Assembly: GCF_030295425.1 (NCBI RefSeq)
Contig: NZ_AP027081.1
Span: 2,234,965-2,298,964, forward strand
Length of the DNA stretch: 64,000 nt
From: Mesoterricola sediminis
Lineage (GTDB): Bacteria > Acidobacteriota > Holophagae > Holophagales > Holophagaceae
Direction: 5' to 3'
The notes below the pieces were generated by a model. The model saw nothing but the letters and a program-made list of their open reading frames with translations, made no database searches and was not told the origin of the DNA. Of the stretch, positions 19,296-28,519 are shown piece by piece. Positions within the stretch are counted from its first letter, which is position 1. Each line of letters opens with the position of its first letter. A program made the translations under genes and the position numbers.

Positions 19296-21437
19296 TCAGA
19301 GGTTGGCCTTCAGGAATCTCCAGGTGGCCTCGTACATGGCGTACACGTGCTGGGGTGCGCGGGGGCTGTGGTCGGAGCCGGGGAGCAGCGTCACCGGGGC
19401 GTCGTGGCCGGCCTTCTGGAGGGCGTCCAGGAACTGCACGGAGTTCTGCAGGTGGACGTTGGTGTCCAGGGTGCCGTGGATGAGCATGACCTTGCCCTTG
19501 AGGGCCGCGGCGGCCTTGATGCAGCTGGAGGCGTCATAGCCCTGGGCGTTGTCCCGGGGCAGCCCCATGTAGCGCTCGGTGTAGTAGCAGTCGTAGAGGC
19601 GCCAGTCGGTGACGGGGGCGCCGATGACGCCGAGCTTCCAGGCCGCGCTGTGGGTGAGGGCGTAGGCCGTGAGGAAGCCGCCGTAGCTGTAGCCGTCCAG
19701 GGCGACGCGGTCCATGTCGGCCCAGCCCTGGCTCCGGAGCCAGGCGAGGCCGTCGAGCTGGTCCTCCAGCTCCAGGGCCCCCAGGTTGCCCTTCACGCGG
19801 TGGGCGGCGTTCCCCTTGGCGGCGGCGCTGCGGTTGTCGCAGACCCACACGGCGATGCCCTGCTGGGCGAGGAACTGGAACCAGGGCATGGAGCGGTTCC
19901 AGGCGTTGCGGACCTGGGGGGCGTTGGGACCGCCGTACACGTACTGGAAGACGGGGTACTTGCGGGCGGGATCGAAGCCCACGGGGAGGACCAGCATGGC
20001 CTCCATGGGGAAGCCGTCCCGGGTGCGCACCTGCTGGAAGACCACCTTGCCCTTGGCTTCGGCGGTCCAGGCGGGGGTGGCCACCGAGGCCTCCAGGACC
20101 TTCGGCGGGGCGCCGGGGGCCAGGAGGAGGTCCCGGGACGGGGTGTCGATGTCGCTCCAGCGGTCCACGGCGCGCCGGAAGGCGGGGTCCCAGGTGAGGC
20201 TGTGCGTGCCGGGGGCGGGCGTGAGGAGCTCGGGCGCGCCGCCCGAGAGGGGGACCCTGAATGCGTCCATGCCCACGGGATTCCGCCGGGTGCCCTCGAA
20301 GTGGACCTGGCCGGTCCGGGCGTCGACGCCCAGGAGCCGCTTCACGTCCCAGGGGCCGGAGGTGAGGGGGACGCCGGCCTTGCCGTCGTACAGGTAGAGG
20401 TGGCTGTTGCCGGTGCGGGAGGAGAGCCACAGGAAGCGGCCGTCGTCGAGGAAGTGGGGCAGGGGCAGGTGCTCCACCCAGCCGCGGGGATGGTGCTCGC
20501 GCACGAGGACGCGGCCGGGTCCGGGGCCCTCGTAGCGGCGGCACTCCAGCCAGGTCTGGTCGCGTCCCGTCCAGTGCGCCACGAGCCGGCCCCGGGGGTC
20601 CCAGCCCACGCGGGCCACGAAGACCTCGCGGCCGGGGTAGGGATCCTCGGTCCAGTGGATCCGGCCCTCCAGGTCGGCCACGCCCAGGCGCACGCCGGGG
20701 ACCGGATCCCCGGCCTTGGGATAGGCCAGGCGCTGCAGGGTCTGGGGCTGGGTGCGATCGTCGGCGAGGGTGAAGACGGGGACGTTCGTCTCGTCCAGGC
20801 TCAGGAAGGCGATGCGGCGGGAATCGGGGGACCACCAGAAGGCGCGCCAGTTGCCCCGCTCGTTGAAGACTTCCTCCTGGTACACCCAGTCCATGCGTCC
20901 GTTGAGGCGGGTCGGGCCGCCGCCCGTGGTGATGCGGCTGATGCGGCCCGTGGCCAGTTCCACCGCGTGGATGTCCTGGCCGTCCAGGTAGGCCACCCAG
21001 GCGCCGTCGGGGCTGAAGGCGGGGCTGTCGCCTTCGGCCAGGCGCCGGGCCTGGGCCCCGGCGGCGTCCACCAGGTAGAGGGCGCCGCCGGCCCGCACGA
21101 GGAAGGCGTCCCGGGCCGGGTTCCAGGTGAAGGGCAGGGCGAGGGCGGCCCTCACGTCCACGGGCGCGGCCCCGGCGTTCGCGAGGAGTTCCCGGAGGCG
21201 CTCCGCCTCCAGGAGCCGCTCCGGCGTGGCGCCCAGCCGCTCCAGGGTCCGGAAGCCCGAACGGTCCCGGCGTTCGCCCAGGAGGGTTCCGTCGGGCCGC
21301 CACTGCGGCGTGAGGGTGCGGGCTTCCACGAAGGTCTCGCCGCGGGCGGGATGGTAGATGCGCGCCACGGTGAGACCGGTGCCGTCGGCGTGGAGGGGCA
21401 GGATCGCGCAGGCCGCGGCGAAGAGGAACAGGCGCAT
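19296..21437 (-). CDS. S9-family (dipeptidyl peptidase IV-like) serine peptidase
   Basis: A 713-residue secreted enzyme: signal peptide (MRLFLFAAACAILPLHA), a beta-propeller DPP-IV N-terminal region (to about 450) and an alpha/beta-hydrolase domain. The catalytic triad is visible: Ser584 in GYSYGGFL, Asp655 in IHGTLDTNVH and His690 in GSDHSPR. The double-Glu loop (YQEEVFNERGNW) that grips the peptide N-terminus supports dipeptidyl-peptidase activity. It probably trims peptides in the periplasm. The stop lies 8 bp from the IS5 target duplication, so the gene is intact. Confidence 0.92.
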   Translation of the reverse strand: MRLFLFAAACAILPLHADGTGLTVARIYHPARGETFVEARTLTPQWRPDGTLLGERRDRSGFRTLERLGATPERLLEAERLRELLANAGAAPVDVRAALALPFTWNPARDAFLVRAGGALYLVDAAGAQARRLAEGDSPAFSPDGAWVAYLDGQDIHAVELATGRISRITTGGGPTRLNGRMDWVYQEEVFNERGNWRAFWWSPDSRRIAFLSLDETNVPVFTLADDRTQPQTLQRLAYPKAGDPVPGVRLGVADLEGRIHWTEDPYPGREVFVARVGWDPRGRLVAHWTGRDQTWLECRRYEGPGPGRVLVREHHPRGWVEHLPLPHFLDDGRFLWLSSRTGNSHLYLYDGKAGVPLTSGPWDVKRLLGVDARTGQVHFEGTRRNPVGMDAFRVPLSGGAPELLTPAPGTHSLTWDPAFRRAVDRWSDIDTPSRDLLLAPGAPPKVLEASVATPAWTAEAKGKVVFQQVRTRDGFPMEAMLVLPVGFDPARKYPVFQYVYGGPNAPQVRNAWNRSMPWFQFLAQQGIAVWVCDNRSAAAKGNAAHRVKGNLGALELEDQLDGLAWLRSQGWADMDRVALDGYSYGGFLTAYALTHSAAWKLGVIGAPVTDWRLYDCYYTERYMGLPRDNAQGYDASSCIKAAAALKGKVMLIHGTLDTNVHLQNSVQFLDALQKAGHDAPVTLLPGSDHSPRAPQHVYAMYEATWRFLKANL

Positions 21438-21751
21438 GGAAGCTCCAGGGGAAAGCTCCAGCGTAGCCGTACCCGGGCCGGGGCCGAACAGGGATCACGG
21501 GAGACATGGTGTCTCAACATGTTGACGCCGGTCACGTAAACCCTTGCCGGTCTTGCGGATCCATCGGGGCCGACCGAACCTTGGGTGGCAGGGCTGAACC
21601 GGTTGACAGGCCGGACCCCAGCCCCGCGGCCTTCCTTCCGCGAAGGTGATCCGAATTGCCCGCTCGGCCGAAAACCCCGGCCCGGGGCGGTCCCGCCCGC
21701 CATCGGGGCGCCTCGGCGCGCCCCTTCCGCACGCATCTTCCGGAGCATTCC
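21438..21751. other. Intergenic region between divergent peptidase genes
   Basis: A 314-bp gap between the S9 peptidase and the first papain-like gene with no credible gene. It holds a perfect 12-bp palindrome, TCAACATGTTGA (21514-21525), which could be an operator for either gene. No convincing promoter pair was identified. Confidence 0.4.
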
Positions 21752-22729
21752 ATGAAGACCACCCTCCTTCTGTCCGCGCTGATGGCCTCCCTGGCCGCGC
21801 TTCCCGCCGCCGCCCAGGGCGCCGGTGTCCAGGGCTTCGACGCCCAGTTGGTCGCCGAAGTCCAGGATCTGCGGGCCACCCTCCGCCAGGAGGCCCGTCC
21901 CTTCCAGGTCGGCGTCAACCCGGCCCTGGAATACGACCTGGCCCAGCTCTGCGGAACCCGGGCGGACCTGAGGCCGGCGGATTACCAGGCCCACGCCCAG
22001 GGGGGCTACCTCAACGATGAGGTGCTGCCGGCGATGGTGGACCTGCCCACCGCCTACCTGGGCTGGGCCAGCCCGGCCCGGAGCCAGGGCGGCTGCGGCA
22101 GCTGCTGGGCCTTCGCCACCGCCGCCACCATCGAGAGCGCGGTCCTCAGGACCGCCGGCGCGCCCCAGCTCCGGGAGGAGGGGGGCCGGATCGTCCTCAG
22201 CGGCGACATCGCCGAGTTGAGCACCCAGCAGGTGTTGAGCTGCAATCCCTGGGGCTATGGCTGCAACGGCGGCTGGTTCGCCTTCGATATGTTCGTGCCC
22301 GCCAACCAGGCGAAGGGGTCCGGCTACTACCCCGGCATCATCCCGGCCCGGGACTTCCCCTACGTCACCCGCCGCTCGGCCTGCACCTTCGAGGCCCGCA
22401 CGTCGTACACGCCCGTCTCCCGGTGGGGCTACGTGGGTTCGGGCAACACCTCCCCGGTGGACGCCATCAAGGCCGCCATCTACGCCCACGGCTCCGTGGC
22501 GGCCTGCGTCTACGCGGACCGCGCCTTCCAGGCCTACACGGGCGGCGTCTTCACCAGCACCGGGTCCGCCCCCATCAACCACGCCATCCAGCTCGTGGGC
22601 TGGGACGACGCCAAGGGCGCCTGGCTGCTCAAGAACAGCTGGGGTCCCAACTGGGGAATCAACGGCTTCATGTGGATCCAGTACGGGGCCAACAACGTGG
22701 GCACGTACGCGGCCTGGGCGGACAACTGA
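21752..22729 (+). CDS. Papain-like (C1) cysteine protease, tandem copy 1
   Basis: A 325-residue protein. The start at 21752 gives a signal peptide (MKTTLLLSALMASLAALPAAAQG). The C1 catalytic residues are Cys118 in QGGCGSCWAFA, His277 in [10 protein letters not shown] and Asn295 in LKNSWG, with the oxyanion Gln in SPARSQGG. The 95-residue region before the catalytic domain ([18 protein letters not shown]) is shared with the next gene and is not a standard papain propeptide. A periplasmic or secreted endopeptidase is inferred. Confidence 0.92.
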   Translation: MKTTLLLSALMASLAALPAAAQGAGVQGFDAQLVAEVQDLRATLRQEARPFQVGVNPALEYDLAQLCGTRADLRPADYQAHAQGGYLNDEVLPAMVDLPTAYLGWASPARSQGGCGSCWAFATAATIESAVLRTAGAPQLREEGGRIVLSGDIAELSTQQVLSCNPWGYGCNGGWFAFDMFVPANQAKGSGYYPGIIPARDFPYVTRRSACTFEARTSYTPVSRWGYVGSGNTSPVDAIKAAIYAHGSVAACVYADRAFQAYTGGVFTSTGSAPINHAIQLVGWDDAKGAWLLKNSWGPNWGINGFMWIQYGANNVGTYAAWADN

Positions 22730-22756
22730 GCCGACCCGGCGAACCAGGAGACCAAG

Positions 22757-23737
22757 ATGACCACCCTGTCCCGCTTCATCGCCCTCGCGCTGGGCGCCGC
22801 CTCCCTCGCCGCCGCGGACGGCCCCCAGCGCTTCGACGACCGGATCCAGGCCCTCGTGGACCAGGCCCGGTCCGAGGCCCAGGCCTCGGGCGCCACCTAC
22901 CAGGTGGGGGTGAACCCCGCCCTGGAATACCCCCTCGACCAGATCTGCGGCCTCCGGCCGGACCTGCGGCAGTGGGATGCGGCCCTCCATGCCGAGGGCG
23001 GCGGCGCCAACGACGCGCTGCCGGAGCTGGCGCCGGAGCCGCTGCCTTCCCGGTTCCTGGGCTGGTTCAGCCCACCCAAGGACCAGGGCGACTGCGGCAG
23101 CTGCTGGGCCTTCTCCACCATCGCCACCGTCGAGGGCGCGGCCCTCAAGGCCGCGGGCGCCCCCCAGGGCCGGGTGGCCGCGGACGGCGCCATCGTCCCC
23201 AGCGGCGACGCCCTCGTGCTGTCGGAGCAGCAGCTGCTGAGCTGCAATCCGGACGGGTATGGCTGCCAGGGCGGCTGGTTCAGCTTCGACATGCTGATGC
23301 CGTCCAAGGCCAACGCGGAGGCCGGCCGCGCCCCCGGCGCCATTCCCGCCACCGCCTTCCCCTACGTGGCCCGGCGCGTGGCCTGCGTCTTCGACAAGGG
23401 GGCGCCCGCCACCCCGGTCAGGGCCTGGGGCTACGTGGGCGACGGCTACGGGCTGCCCCCGGTCCCGGCCATCAAGGCCGCCATCCGCAGGTGGGGCTGC
23501 GTGTCCGCGGGGGTCTGGGCGGACCTGGGCTTCCAGGCCTACACCGGCGGGGTCTTCACCGGGACGGCGTCGCCGGGCGAATGCAACCACGCCATCCAGC
23601 TCGTGGGCTGGGACGACGCCAAGGGCGCCTGGCTCCTGAAGAATTCCTGGGGGGCCCGGTGGGGGATCAACGGGTTCATGTGGATCAAGTACGGCGCCAA
23701 CCGGGTCGGCACCTCCCCGGCCTGGGCCCAGGACTGA
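22757..23737 (+). CDS. Papain-like (C1) cysteine protease, tandem copy 2
   Basis: A 326-residue paralog of the preceding gene, 27 bp downstream. Signal peptide ([20 protein letters not shown]), the same N-terminal region ([20 protein letters not shown]), catalytic Cys116 in CGSCWAF, His278 in [20 protein letters not shown] and Asn296 in KNSWG. Both copies share the extended LSCNP-GYGC-GGWF region. Divergence between copies is moderate, so the duplication is not recent. Likely one operon. Confidence 0.92.
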   Translation: MTTLSRFIALALGAASLAAADGPQRFDDRIQALVDQARSEAQASGATYQVGVNPALEYPLDQICGLRPDLRQWDAALHAEGGGANDALPELAPEPLPSRFLGWFSPPKDQGDCGSCWAFSTIATVEGAALKAAGAPQGRVAADGAIVPSGDALVLSEQQLLSCNPDGYGCQGGWFSFDMLMPSKANAEAGRAPGAIPATAFPYVARRVACVFDKGAPATPVRAWGYVGDGYGLPPVPAIKAAIRRWGCVSAGVWADLGFQAYTGGVFTGTASPGECNHAIQLVGWDDAKGAWLLKNSWGARWGINGFMWIKYGANRVGTSPAWAQD

Positions 23738-23741
23738 CGCG

Positions 23742-23773
23742 CCGGAGCCCCCCGCCGGGGCGGGGGGCTCCGG
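23742..23773. terminator. Terminator-like hairpin
   Basis: A perfect 12-bp inverted repeat (CCGGAGCCCCCC / GGGGGGCTCCGG, loop of 8) just after the second papain-like gene and before the convergent pepQ stop. It has no T-run, so its strength is uncertain. Confidence 0.55.
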
Positions 23774-23785
23774 GTCCGGGGCGCC

Positions 23786-25096
23786 TCAGGCGGGCAGGTG
23801 CTCGCGGGTGAGGTTGCGGGGGCCGGCCGGGGTCACCAGGACGTTGTCCTCGATGCGGATGCCGCCGTTGGGGGCCAGCTCGTCGATGAGCTTCCAGTTG
23901 AAGCGGCCCGCGTGTTCGTTGGTCCGGAAAGGCCTCAGCAGCATGGGGATGAAGTAGAGGCCGGGCTCGATGGTGACCACGTGGCCCACGTCCAGGGTCC
24001 GGGTGGTGCGCAGGTAGGGGTGCTCCGCGGGCGGCGGCGCCATGGTCCCGTCGGGGCCGGCCAGCTTGCCGGCGACGTCGTGGACCTGGATGCCCAGGTG
24101 GTGGCCCAGGCCGTGGGGGTAGAAGGGCCGCGTCAGGCCCAGCTTCACGGCCTCGTCGGGATCCGCGTCGATGAGGCCGTTCTCCTTCAGGAGGGCGGCG
24201 AGCTTGAGGTGGCTCAGGTGGTGCAGGTCGCCGAAGGGCAGGCCGGCCTTGACCGCGCCGCAGAGCTCGAGCTGGTTGCGCTCCATGCCGTCCACCAGGG
24301 CCTTGAAGCGGGGGTCGCAGCCGGGGGCGGGGGTGGTGCGGGTGATGTCGGAGGCGTAGCCCAGGGTGCGGGCGCCGCAGTCCAGCAGGAGGACCTTGCC
24401 GCTCCGGTAGCTGCGCTTGTTCTCGTAGTGGAGGGTGGCGCCCTTCTCGTCAAGGGCCACGATGCTGGAGAAGGCCAGCTCGAAGTCGAGGCAGCCCACG
24501 GCCTGCACGAAGGCGTAGTGGATCTCCAGCTCGGAGGCGCCGGCGTGGAAGGCCTTGCGGCCCGCGGCGTGCCCGCGGGCGCCGAGGACGGTGGCCTCCT
24601 CCATGCAGCGGATCTCGTAGGGGGTCTTCACGCTGCGGCCCCAGTCCAGGTAGGCGGTGAGGCCCGCGGGGTTCAGCTCCAGGCCGGCCGTGGCGGCCCG
24701 CTCGGTCTCGTTGCCGATGTAGGCGGCGTGGCTGGGGCTGCCCACCTTCTCCCAGACGGCGTCGAGGCTGGGGGCCTCGATGATCTCGAATTCGGAGGCC
24801 CAGAAGGGGGTGCCCAGGGGCAGCTGCTCGTACCAGAAATCCTCGGGGGCGTAGCGGATGAGGGTGGGCTTCGCGCCGGGCTTGAGGAGGAGGACGTGGT
24901 GGGGGCCCGTCAGGGGGCAGTAGTGCCGGAAGTGGGGAACGGTGTTGAAGGGGGCGTCCTGGTCGTCCGAGAAGTAGGTGAAGGGCTGGCCCGCGGAGAC
25001 CACGAGGGCGTCGTGTCCGTTGGCTGCGAGGGCCTTCTCAAGCCACGCCATGCGCTCCCGCAGGTGGTCGCGGAACAGGGTATTGAGGTTTTCCAT
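23786..25096 (-). CDS. pepQ: Xaa-Pro dipeptidase (M24B)
   Basis: A 436-residue cytoplasmic peptidase splitting dipeptides with C-terminal proline. The pita-bread metal site is recognisable: LLLDCGA and ASDITRT (Asp ligands), YPHGLGHHLGIQVHDV (His ligand) and the Glu ligands in VTIEPGLYF and GGIRIEDNVLVT. Length and the HHLGIQVHD signature fit bacterial PepQ. It complements the secreted DPP-like and papain-like enzymes by finishing proline peptides inside the cell. Confidence 0.92.
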   Translation of the reverse strand: MENLNTLFRDHLRERMAWLEKALAANGHDALVVSAGQPFTYFSDDQDAPFNTVPHFRHYCPLTGPHHVLLLKPGAKPTLIRYAPEDFWYEQLPLGTPFWASEFEIIEAPSLDAVWEKVGSPSHAAYIGNETERAATAGLELNPAGLTAYLDWGRSVKTPYEIRCMEEATVLGARGHAAGRKAFHAGASELEIHYAFVQAVGCLDFELAFSSIVALDEKGATLHYENKRSYRSGKVLLLDCGARTLGYASDITRTTPAPGCDPRFKALVDGMERNQLELCGAVKAGLPFGDLHHLSHLKLAALLKENGLIDADPDEAVKLGLTRPFYPHGLGHHLGIQVHDVAGKLAGPDGTMAPPPAEHPYLRTTRTLDVGHVVTIEPGLYFIPMLLRPFRTNEHAGRFNWKLIDELAPNGGIRIEDNVLVTPAGPRNLTREHLPA

Positions 25097-25155
25097 GGGA
25101 TTCTCCGGGCGTCGGATGCCTGAGCCCGATTATCCACCAAACGCCCCCGCGGGGG

Positions 25156-25968
25156 TCAAAGGAACGCGAGGGGCTTCGTCGCCGGCGCGAACCCGTTGGC
25201 CACGGCCTTCTCGTAGAAGAGCGCGAGGCTGTCCCGCTCCCGGTCGCCCAGGTGGTACGAGATGTTCTCGGTGAGATACTCCCGGAGTTCGGGCTTGGTC
25301 CACCCGATGGTCCGCCAGGCCTCGTCCACGATGGCGGCCAGGTTCTCCCGGCCCAGCTCCAGGCTGCGGTGGAAGAAGGGGCCCACGCCCCCGGGGATCT
25401 CAAGGACCGGCGCGTCCTCCCGCACCTGCCAGAGGGCGAAGACGAACGGCAGGCCGGTCCAGGCGTGCCACTCCTCGGCCAGGTCCAGGACGATGAGGCC
25501 CTCGCGCCGGGTCCGCATGGCCACGTCGCCGATGAGCAGGGCCGCGTCGCAGGTCTCCAGCATGGCGACCTGGTCGGGGGCCATGTCCACCACCTGGGGC
25601 GCCACGCCGTAGCGCTCCCGGAGGAGGATCTGGGCGAGGACGACGGAGGTGCGGCTGGAGGTGTCCAGGGCCAGGGTCCGGATCTGCTCGGGCGGGACCT
25701 TGGACAGGATGATGACGGAGCGCACCCGCTTGGGGGAGGCGATGCAGAGGCCCGGCACGAGCTTCAGGCGGGGGATGCGGAGGTACTCGATGCTGCTGAT
25801 GAGCCCTGCATCAACTTCTCCCGACCGGAGCTGGTTGGCGCACAGGGAAGGCACGTGGAACTTCAAGTGGAAGTGCTCGTAGCCCAGCCCGTGCTTGAAT
25901 CCGTAATTCAAGGGCGCCGCATTCAGGTAATCGATGATGGAGATTCGGAAAGGATTCGAATGGGCCAT
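25156..25968 (-). CDS. mqnA: Chorismate dehydratase (futalosine menaquinone pathway)
   Basis: A 270-residue enzyme of the periplasmic-binding-protein-like fold that converts chorismate to 3-[(1-carboxyvinyl)oxy]benzoate, the first committed step of the futalosine route. The N-terminus ISIIDYLNAAPLNYGF and the SGEVDAGLISSIEYLR segment are characteristic. The start is the Met of MAHSNPFRI, 27 bp from the divergent AlkA start. With mqnC at 55.3 kb it shows the cell makes menaquinone by this route. Confidence 0.93.
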   Translation of the reverse strand: MAHSNPFRISIIDYLNAAPLNYGFKHGLGYEHFHLKFHVPSLCANQLRSGEVDAGLISSIEYLRIPRLKLVPGLCIASPKRVRSVIILSKVPPEQIRTLALDTSSRTSVVLAQILLRERYGVAPQVVDMAPDQVAMLETCDAALLIGDVAMRTRREGLIVLDLAEEWHAWTGLPFVFALWQVREDAPVLEIPGGVGPFFHRSLELGRENLAAIVDEAWRTIGWTKPELREYLTENISYHLGDRERDSLALFYEKAVANGFAPATKPLAFL

Positions 25969-25995
25969 GGGTCCATTGTATTTAGACTGGGGGGC

Positions 25996-27246
25996 ATGCG
26001 TCAGTCCGATGCGTCCATCCCCCCCGGAATTCCCGACTGGCAGGCCCTGGAGGAGCTGATGGCCGCGGCCCGGCGAAATCCGGGCGAATTCCGCACCCCG
26101 GCGGCCCTCGCGGCGGCGGCGGGCCTCACCCCCCAGGGGCTGGAGGCCGCCTTCCTCCGCCACGTCCACGCGAGGCCGGAGGCCTTCCTGGAGGCGGCCC
26201 GGGTGGACGCGGCCTGCCGCCACCTGCTGGACGCCTTCGGTCCCCCCGAGCGGGCGGGCGAAGCCTGCGGGTTCTTCGGGACGGCCGCCTTCCGGGCGGC
26301 GTTCCGGCGCCACACGGGCATGACGCCCGCCCGCTACCAGGCCCTGGGCCAGGGGGAGCCGGCCTTCACCCTGGACCTGCCCGCCGGGTACCGCATCGAG
26401 GATGTGCTGGCCTACCATGGCCGGGATCCCCTGAGCCACTCCGAGCGGGTGGACGGAGGGCGGCTCCTCAAGGCCTTCCGGGTGGACGGGGCGGACGTGG
26501 CCGTGGACCTGGCCTTCGGCGGCCAGGCCGTGAAGGTCCGCCTCCACGGCGGCGGGCCGGCCGACCCCGTGCGCATGGGGCGGGTCCACCGGCGCGTGGT
26601 GCGCATGCTGGGCCTCGCCTCCGATCCGGGTCCCTTCGAGGCCTTCACGGCGGCCCACCCCGCCTTCCGGGACCTGGTGGCCCCCCGGTCGGGGCTGCGC
26701 ATCCCCCTGACCGCGGACGTGTGGGAGTGCCTGGTCTGGGCCATCCTGGGCCAGCAGGTGAACCTGGCCTTCGCCTACACCCTGCGCCGGCGGCTGACGG
26801 AGGCCTGCGGCGGGGAGGCGCCCTTCGGGCTCCGGGCCCACCCCGGCCCCCGGGCCGTCGCGGCCCTGGACCCGGCCGTCCTGGCCCCCCTCCAGTTCTC
26901 CCGGGGCAAGGCCGCCTACCTCGTCGCCGCCGCCCGGGAGACGGCCGCGGGGCGCCTCCCGCTGGAAGCCCTGCCCGCGGGCACGGCGACGGGCGCCGAG
27001 GCCCGTCTGCGCGCCCAGAAGGGCGTCGGCCCCTGGACGGCCCACTACGTCCTCATGCGCGGCTGCGGCTTCCAGGACTGCGTCCCCCTGGGGGACGCCG
27101 GCCTCACCGCGGCCCTCCAGCGGCACCACGCCCTCGATCACCGCCCCGGCCCCGCCGAGACCGCCGGCCTCATGGCCCCCTACGCCCCCCACCGCAGCCT
27201 GGCCACCTTCCATCTGTGGGCCAGCCTCAAGGGGGTTCCGGCCTGA
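25996..27246 (+). CDS. alkA: AraC-type HTH domain fused to AlkA DNA-3-methyladenine glycosylase
   Basis: A 416-residue protein. Residues about 1-115 are an AraC-type double helix-turn-helix ending FRRHTGMTPARYQALG. Residues about 125-410 are AlkA: an N-terminal beta domain (LAYHGRDPLSHSERV), VWECLVWAILGQQVN, the helix-hairpin-helix LRAQKGVGPWTAHYVLMRG and the catalytic Asp in VPLGDAGL. AlkA excises alkylated bases. The methyl-accepting Cys domain seen in Ada-AlkA fusions is absent, so the regulatory half would need another signal. Confidence 0.9.
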   Translation: MRQSDASIPPGIPDWQALEELMAAARRNPGEFRTPAALAAAAGLTPQGLEAAFLRHVHARPEAFLEAARVDAACRHLLDAFGPPERAGEACGFFGTAAFRAAFRRHTGMTPARYQALGQGEPAFTLDLPAGYRIEDVLAYHGRDPLSHSERVDGGRLLKAFRVDGADVAVDLAFGGQAVKVRLHGGGPADPVRMGRVHRRVVRMLGLASDPGPFEAFTAAHPAFRDLVAPRSGLRIPLTADVWECLVWAILGQQVNLAFAYTLRRRLTEACGGEAPFGLRAHPGPRAVAALDPAVLAPLQFSRGKAAYLVAAARETAAGRLPLEALPAGTATGAEARLRAQKGVGPWTAHYVLMRGCGFQDCVPLGDAGLTAALQRHHALDHRPGPAETAGLMAPYAPHRSLATFHLWASLKGVPA

Positions 27247-27267
27247 TGCCTTCGCGGGCGCCCCGGG

Positions 27268-28485
27268 TCAGGCTTCGGGCGCCTTGCGCAGCCAGGCCAC
27301 GCATTCCACGTGGACGGTGTTGGGGAAGAGGTCGGCCACGGCCAGGGCCTCCAGCCGCCACGCGGGTTCCAGGCGCTTGACGTCCCGGCAGAAGGCGGCG
27401 CCGTCGCAGCCCACGAGCACGAGATCCTCGGCGCCGGCCTCCTGCAGGCGTTCGCACAGCTCGGGCGCGAGGCCCGCCCGGGGCGGATCCAGGAGGATGA
27501 GGTCCCCGGGCAGCCCCAGGCCCTCCGGCAGCCATTCCGCGGCGTCGGCGGCCACGCATTCGGCGTCGAGGCCCTCCAGGTTGCGGCGGGCCCAGGCCAC
27601 CGCCGGCGCGTCGGCCTCCACGAGCACCGTGCGCTGGACGCTCCCGGACAGGAGGGCCGAGAAGAACCCCACGCCGCCGTAGAGGTCGTAGAGGGTGCCC
27701 GGGGGCAGGTCCCAGCCGGCCAGGATGCGCCCGAAGGCCTCCCAGGCCCAGGCGGGGGACACCTGGAAGAAGCCGCCGGGGCGGTGCCCGAGGCGGGCCG
27801 AGCCCAGACGGTGCTCGACGCCCGCCGTGGTGGGATGCCAGCCGTCGGGTTCGAGGCTCCAGGCCCGGCCCTGCTCGTCCTGGGCGAAGACCTCGCCCGC
27901 CGGGGTGCCGGTGGCCAGTTCCCAGCGCTGGGGGCGGCTGGGGAGCACCTTGGCCTCCAGGGCCTCCTGCAGGCGCGGCAGGGCCGCGGAGAGGACGGGG
28001 GCCGCGGCGGGGCAGCCGGTGACGGCCACGAGCGCGTTGGTGCCGCGGCGGTGGAAGCCCAGGTCCCGGCCCGTCCAGTGCACCTGGATGCGGTGGCGCA
28101 GGGCCGAGGCGGGCGCCTCCAGCCAGGTCCACGCGGGGGCGCCGGGCAGCGACCGCGCCAGGAGGTCGGTGACCATGGCCTTCTTGAGGGCCGGCGCGTG
28201 GGGGCCCGCCTCCCAGAGGTCGCAGCCGCCGCAGGCGCGCGCCACGGGGCAGGATGCGGGCTCCCGGCGGGCATCGGGGGTGATCCACGCGCGGACGTCG
28301 CCCTCGCCGTGGCGGGGCTTCCAGCGGATCTCCGCCTCGACGACCTCGCCGGGGAAGAGGGCGAGGGGCGCCGAGAGCAGGATCAGCCGGCCGTCGGCGG
28401 CCCGGGCCACGCCCTTGCCGCCCCAGGCGAGGCGCTCCACGGTGACGGCCGTTTTCTCGATCGAGCCCTGTGGGTTCCGGTACAC
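27268..28485 (-). CDS. RNA (uracil-5-)methyltransferase, RlmD/TrmA family with TRAM domain
   Basis: About 405 residues. An N-terminal TRAM domain (TVERLAWGGKGVARA), a 4Fe-4S cysteine set (CPVARACGGCDLW plus a later TGCP), a SAM motif (LYDLYGGVGFFSALL), LILLDPPRAGL and a catalytic Cys in LVGCDGAAFCRD match the 23S rRNA m5U methyltransferase group. The start is uncertain: GTG at 28485 is used, but GTG at 28437 (VERLAWGG) is also possible. It starts 34 bp from the divergent HD-GYP gene. Confidence 0.85.
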   Translation of the reverse strand: MYRNPQGSIEKTAVTVERLAWGGKGVARAADGRLILLSAPLALFPGEVVEAEIRWKPRHGEGDVRAWITPDARREPASCPVARACGGCDLWEAGPHAPALKKAMVTDLLARSLPGAPAWTWLEAPASALRHRIQVHWTGRDLGFHRRGTNALVAVTGCPAAAPVLSAALPRLQEALEAKVLPSRPQRWELATGTPAGEVFAQDEQGRAWSLEPDGWHPTTAGVEHRLGSARLGHRPGGFFQVSPAWAWEAFGRILAGWDLPPGTLYDLYGGVGFFSALLSGSVQRTVLVEADAPAVAWARRNLEGLDAECVAADAAEWLPEGLGLPGDLILLDPPRAGLAPELCERLQEAGAEDLVLVGCDGAAFCRDVKRLEPAWRLEALAVADLFPNTVHVECVAWLRKAPEA

Positions 28486-28519
28486 TTCCCCCGGACCTCT
28501 TCCTTTCGATGGTGGTTGC

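Noticed and set aside
19347-21539. Long plus-strand frame opposite the S9 peptidase
   Set aside because: A shadow frame; the peptidase triad is on the minus strand.
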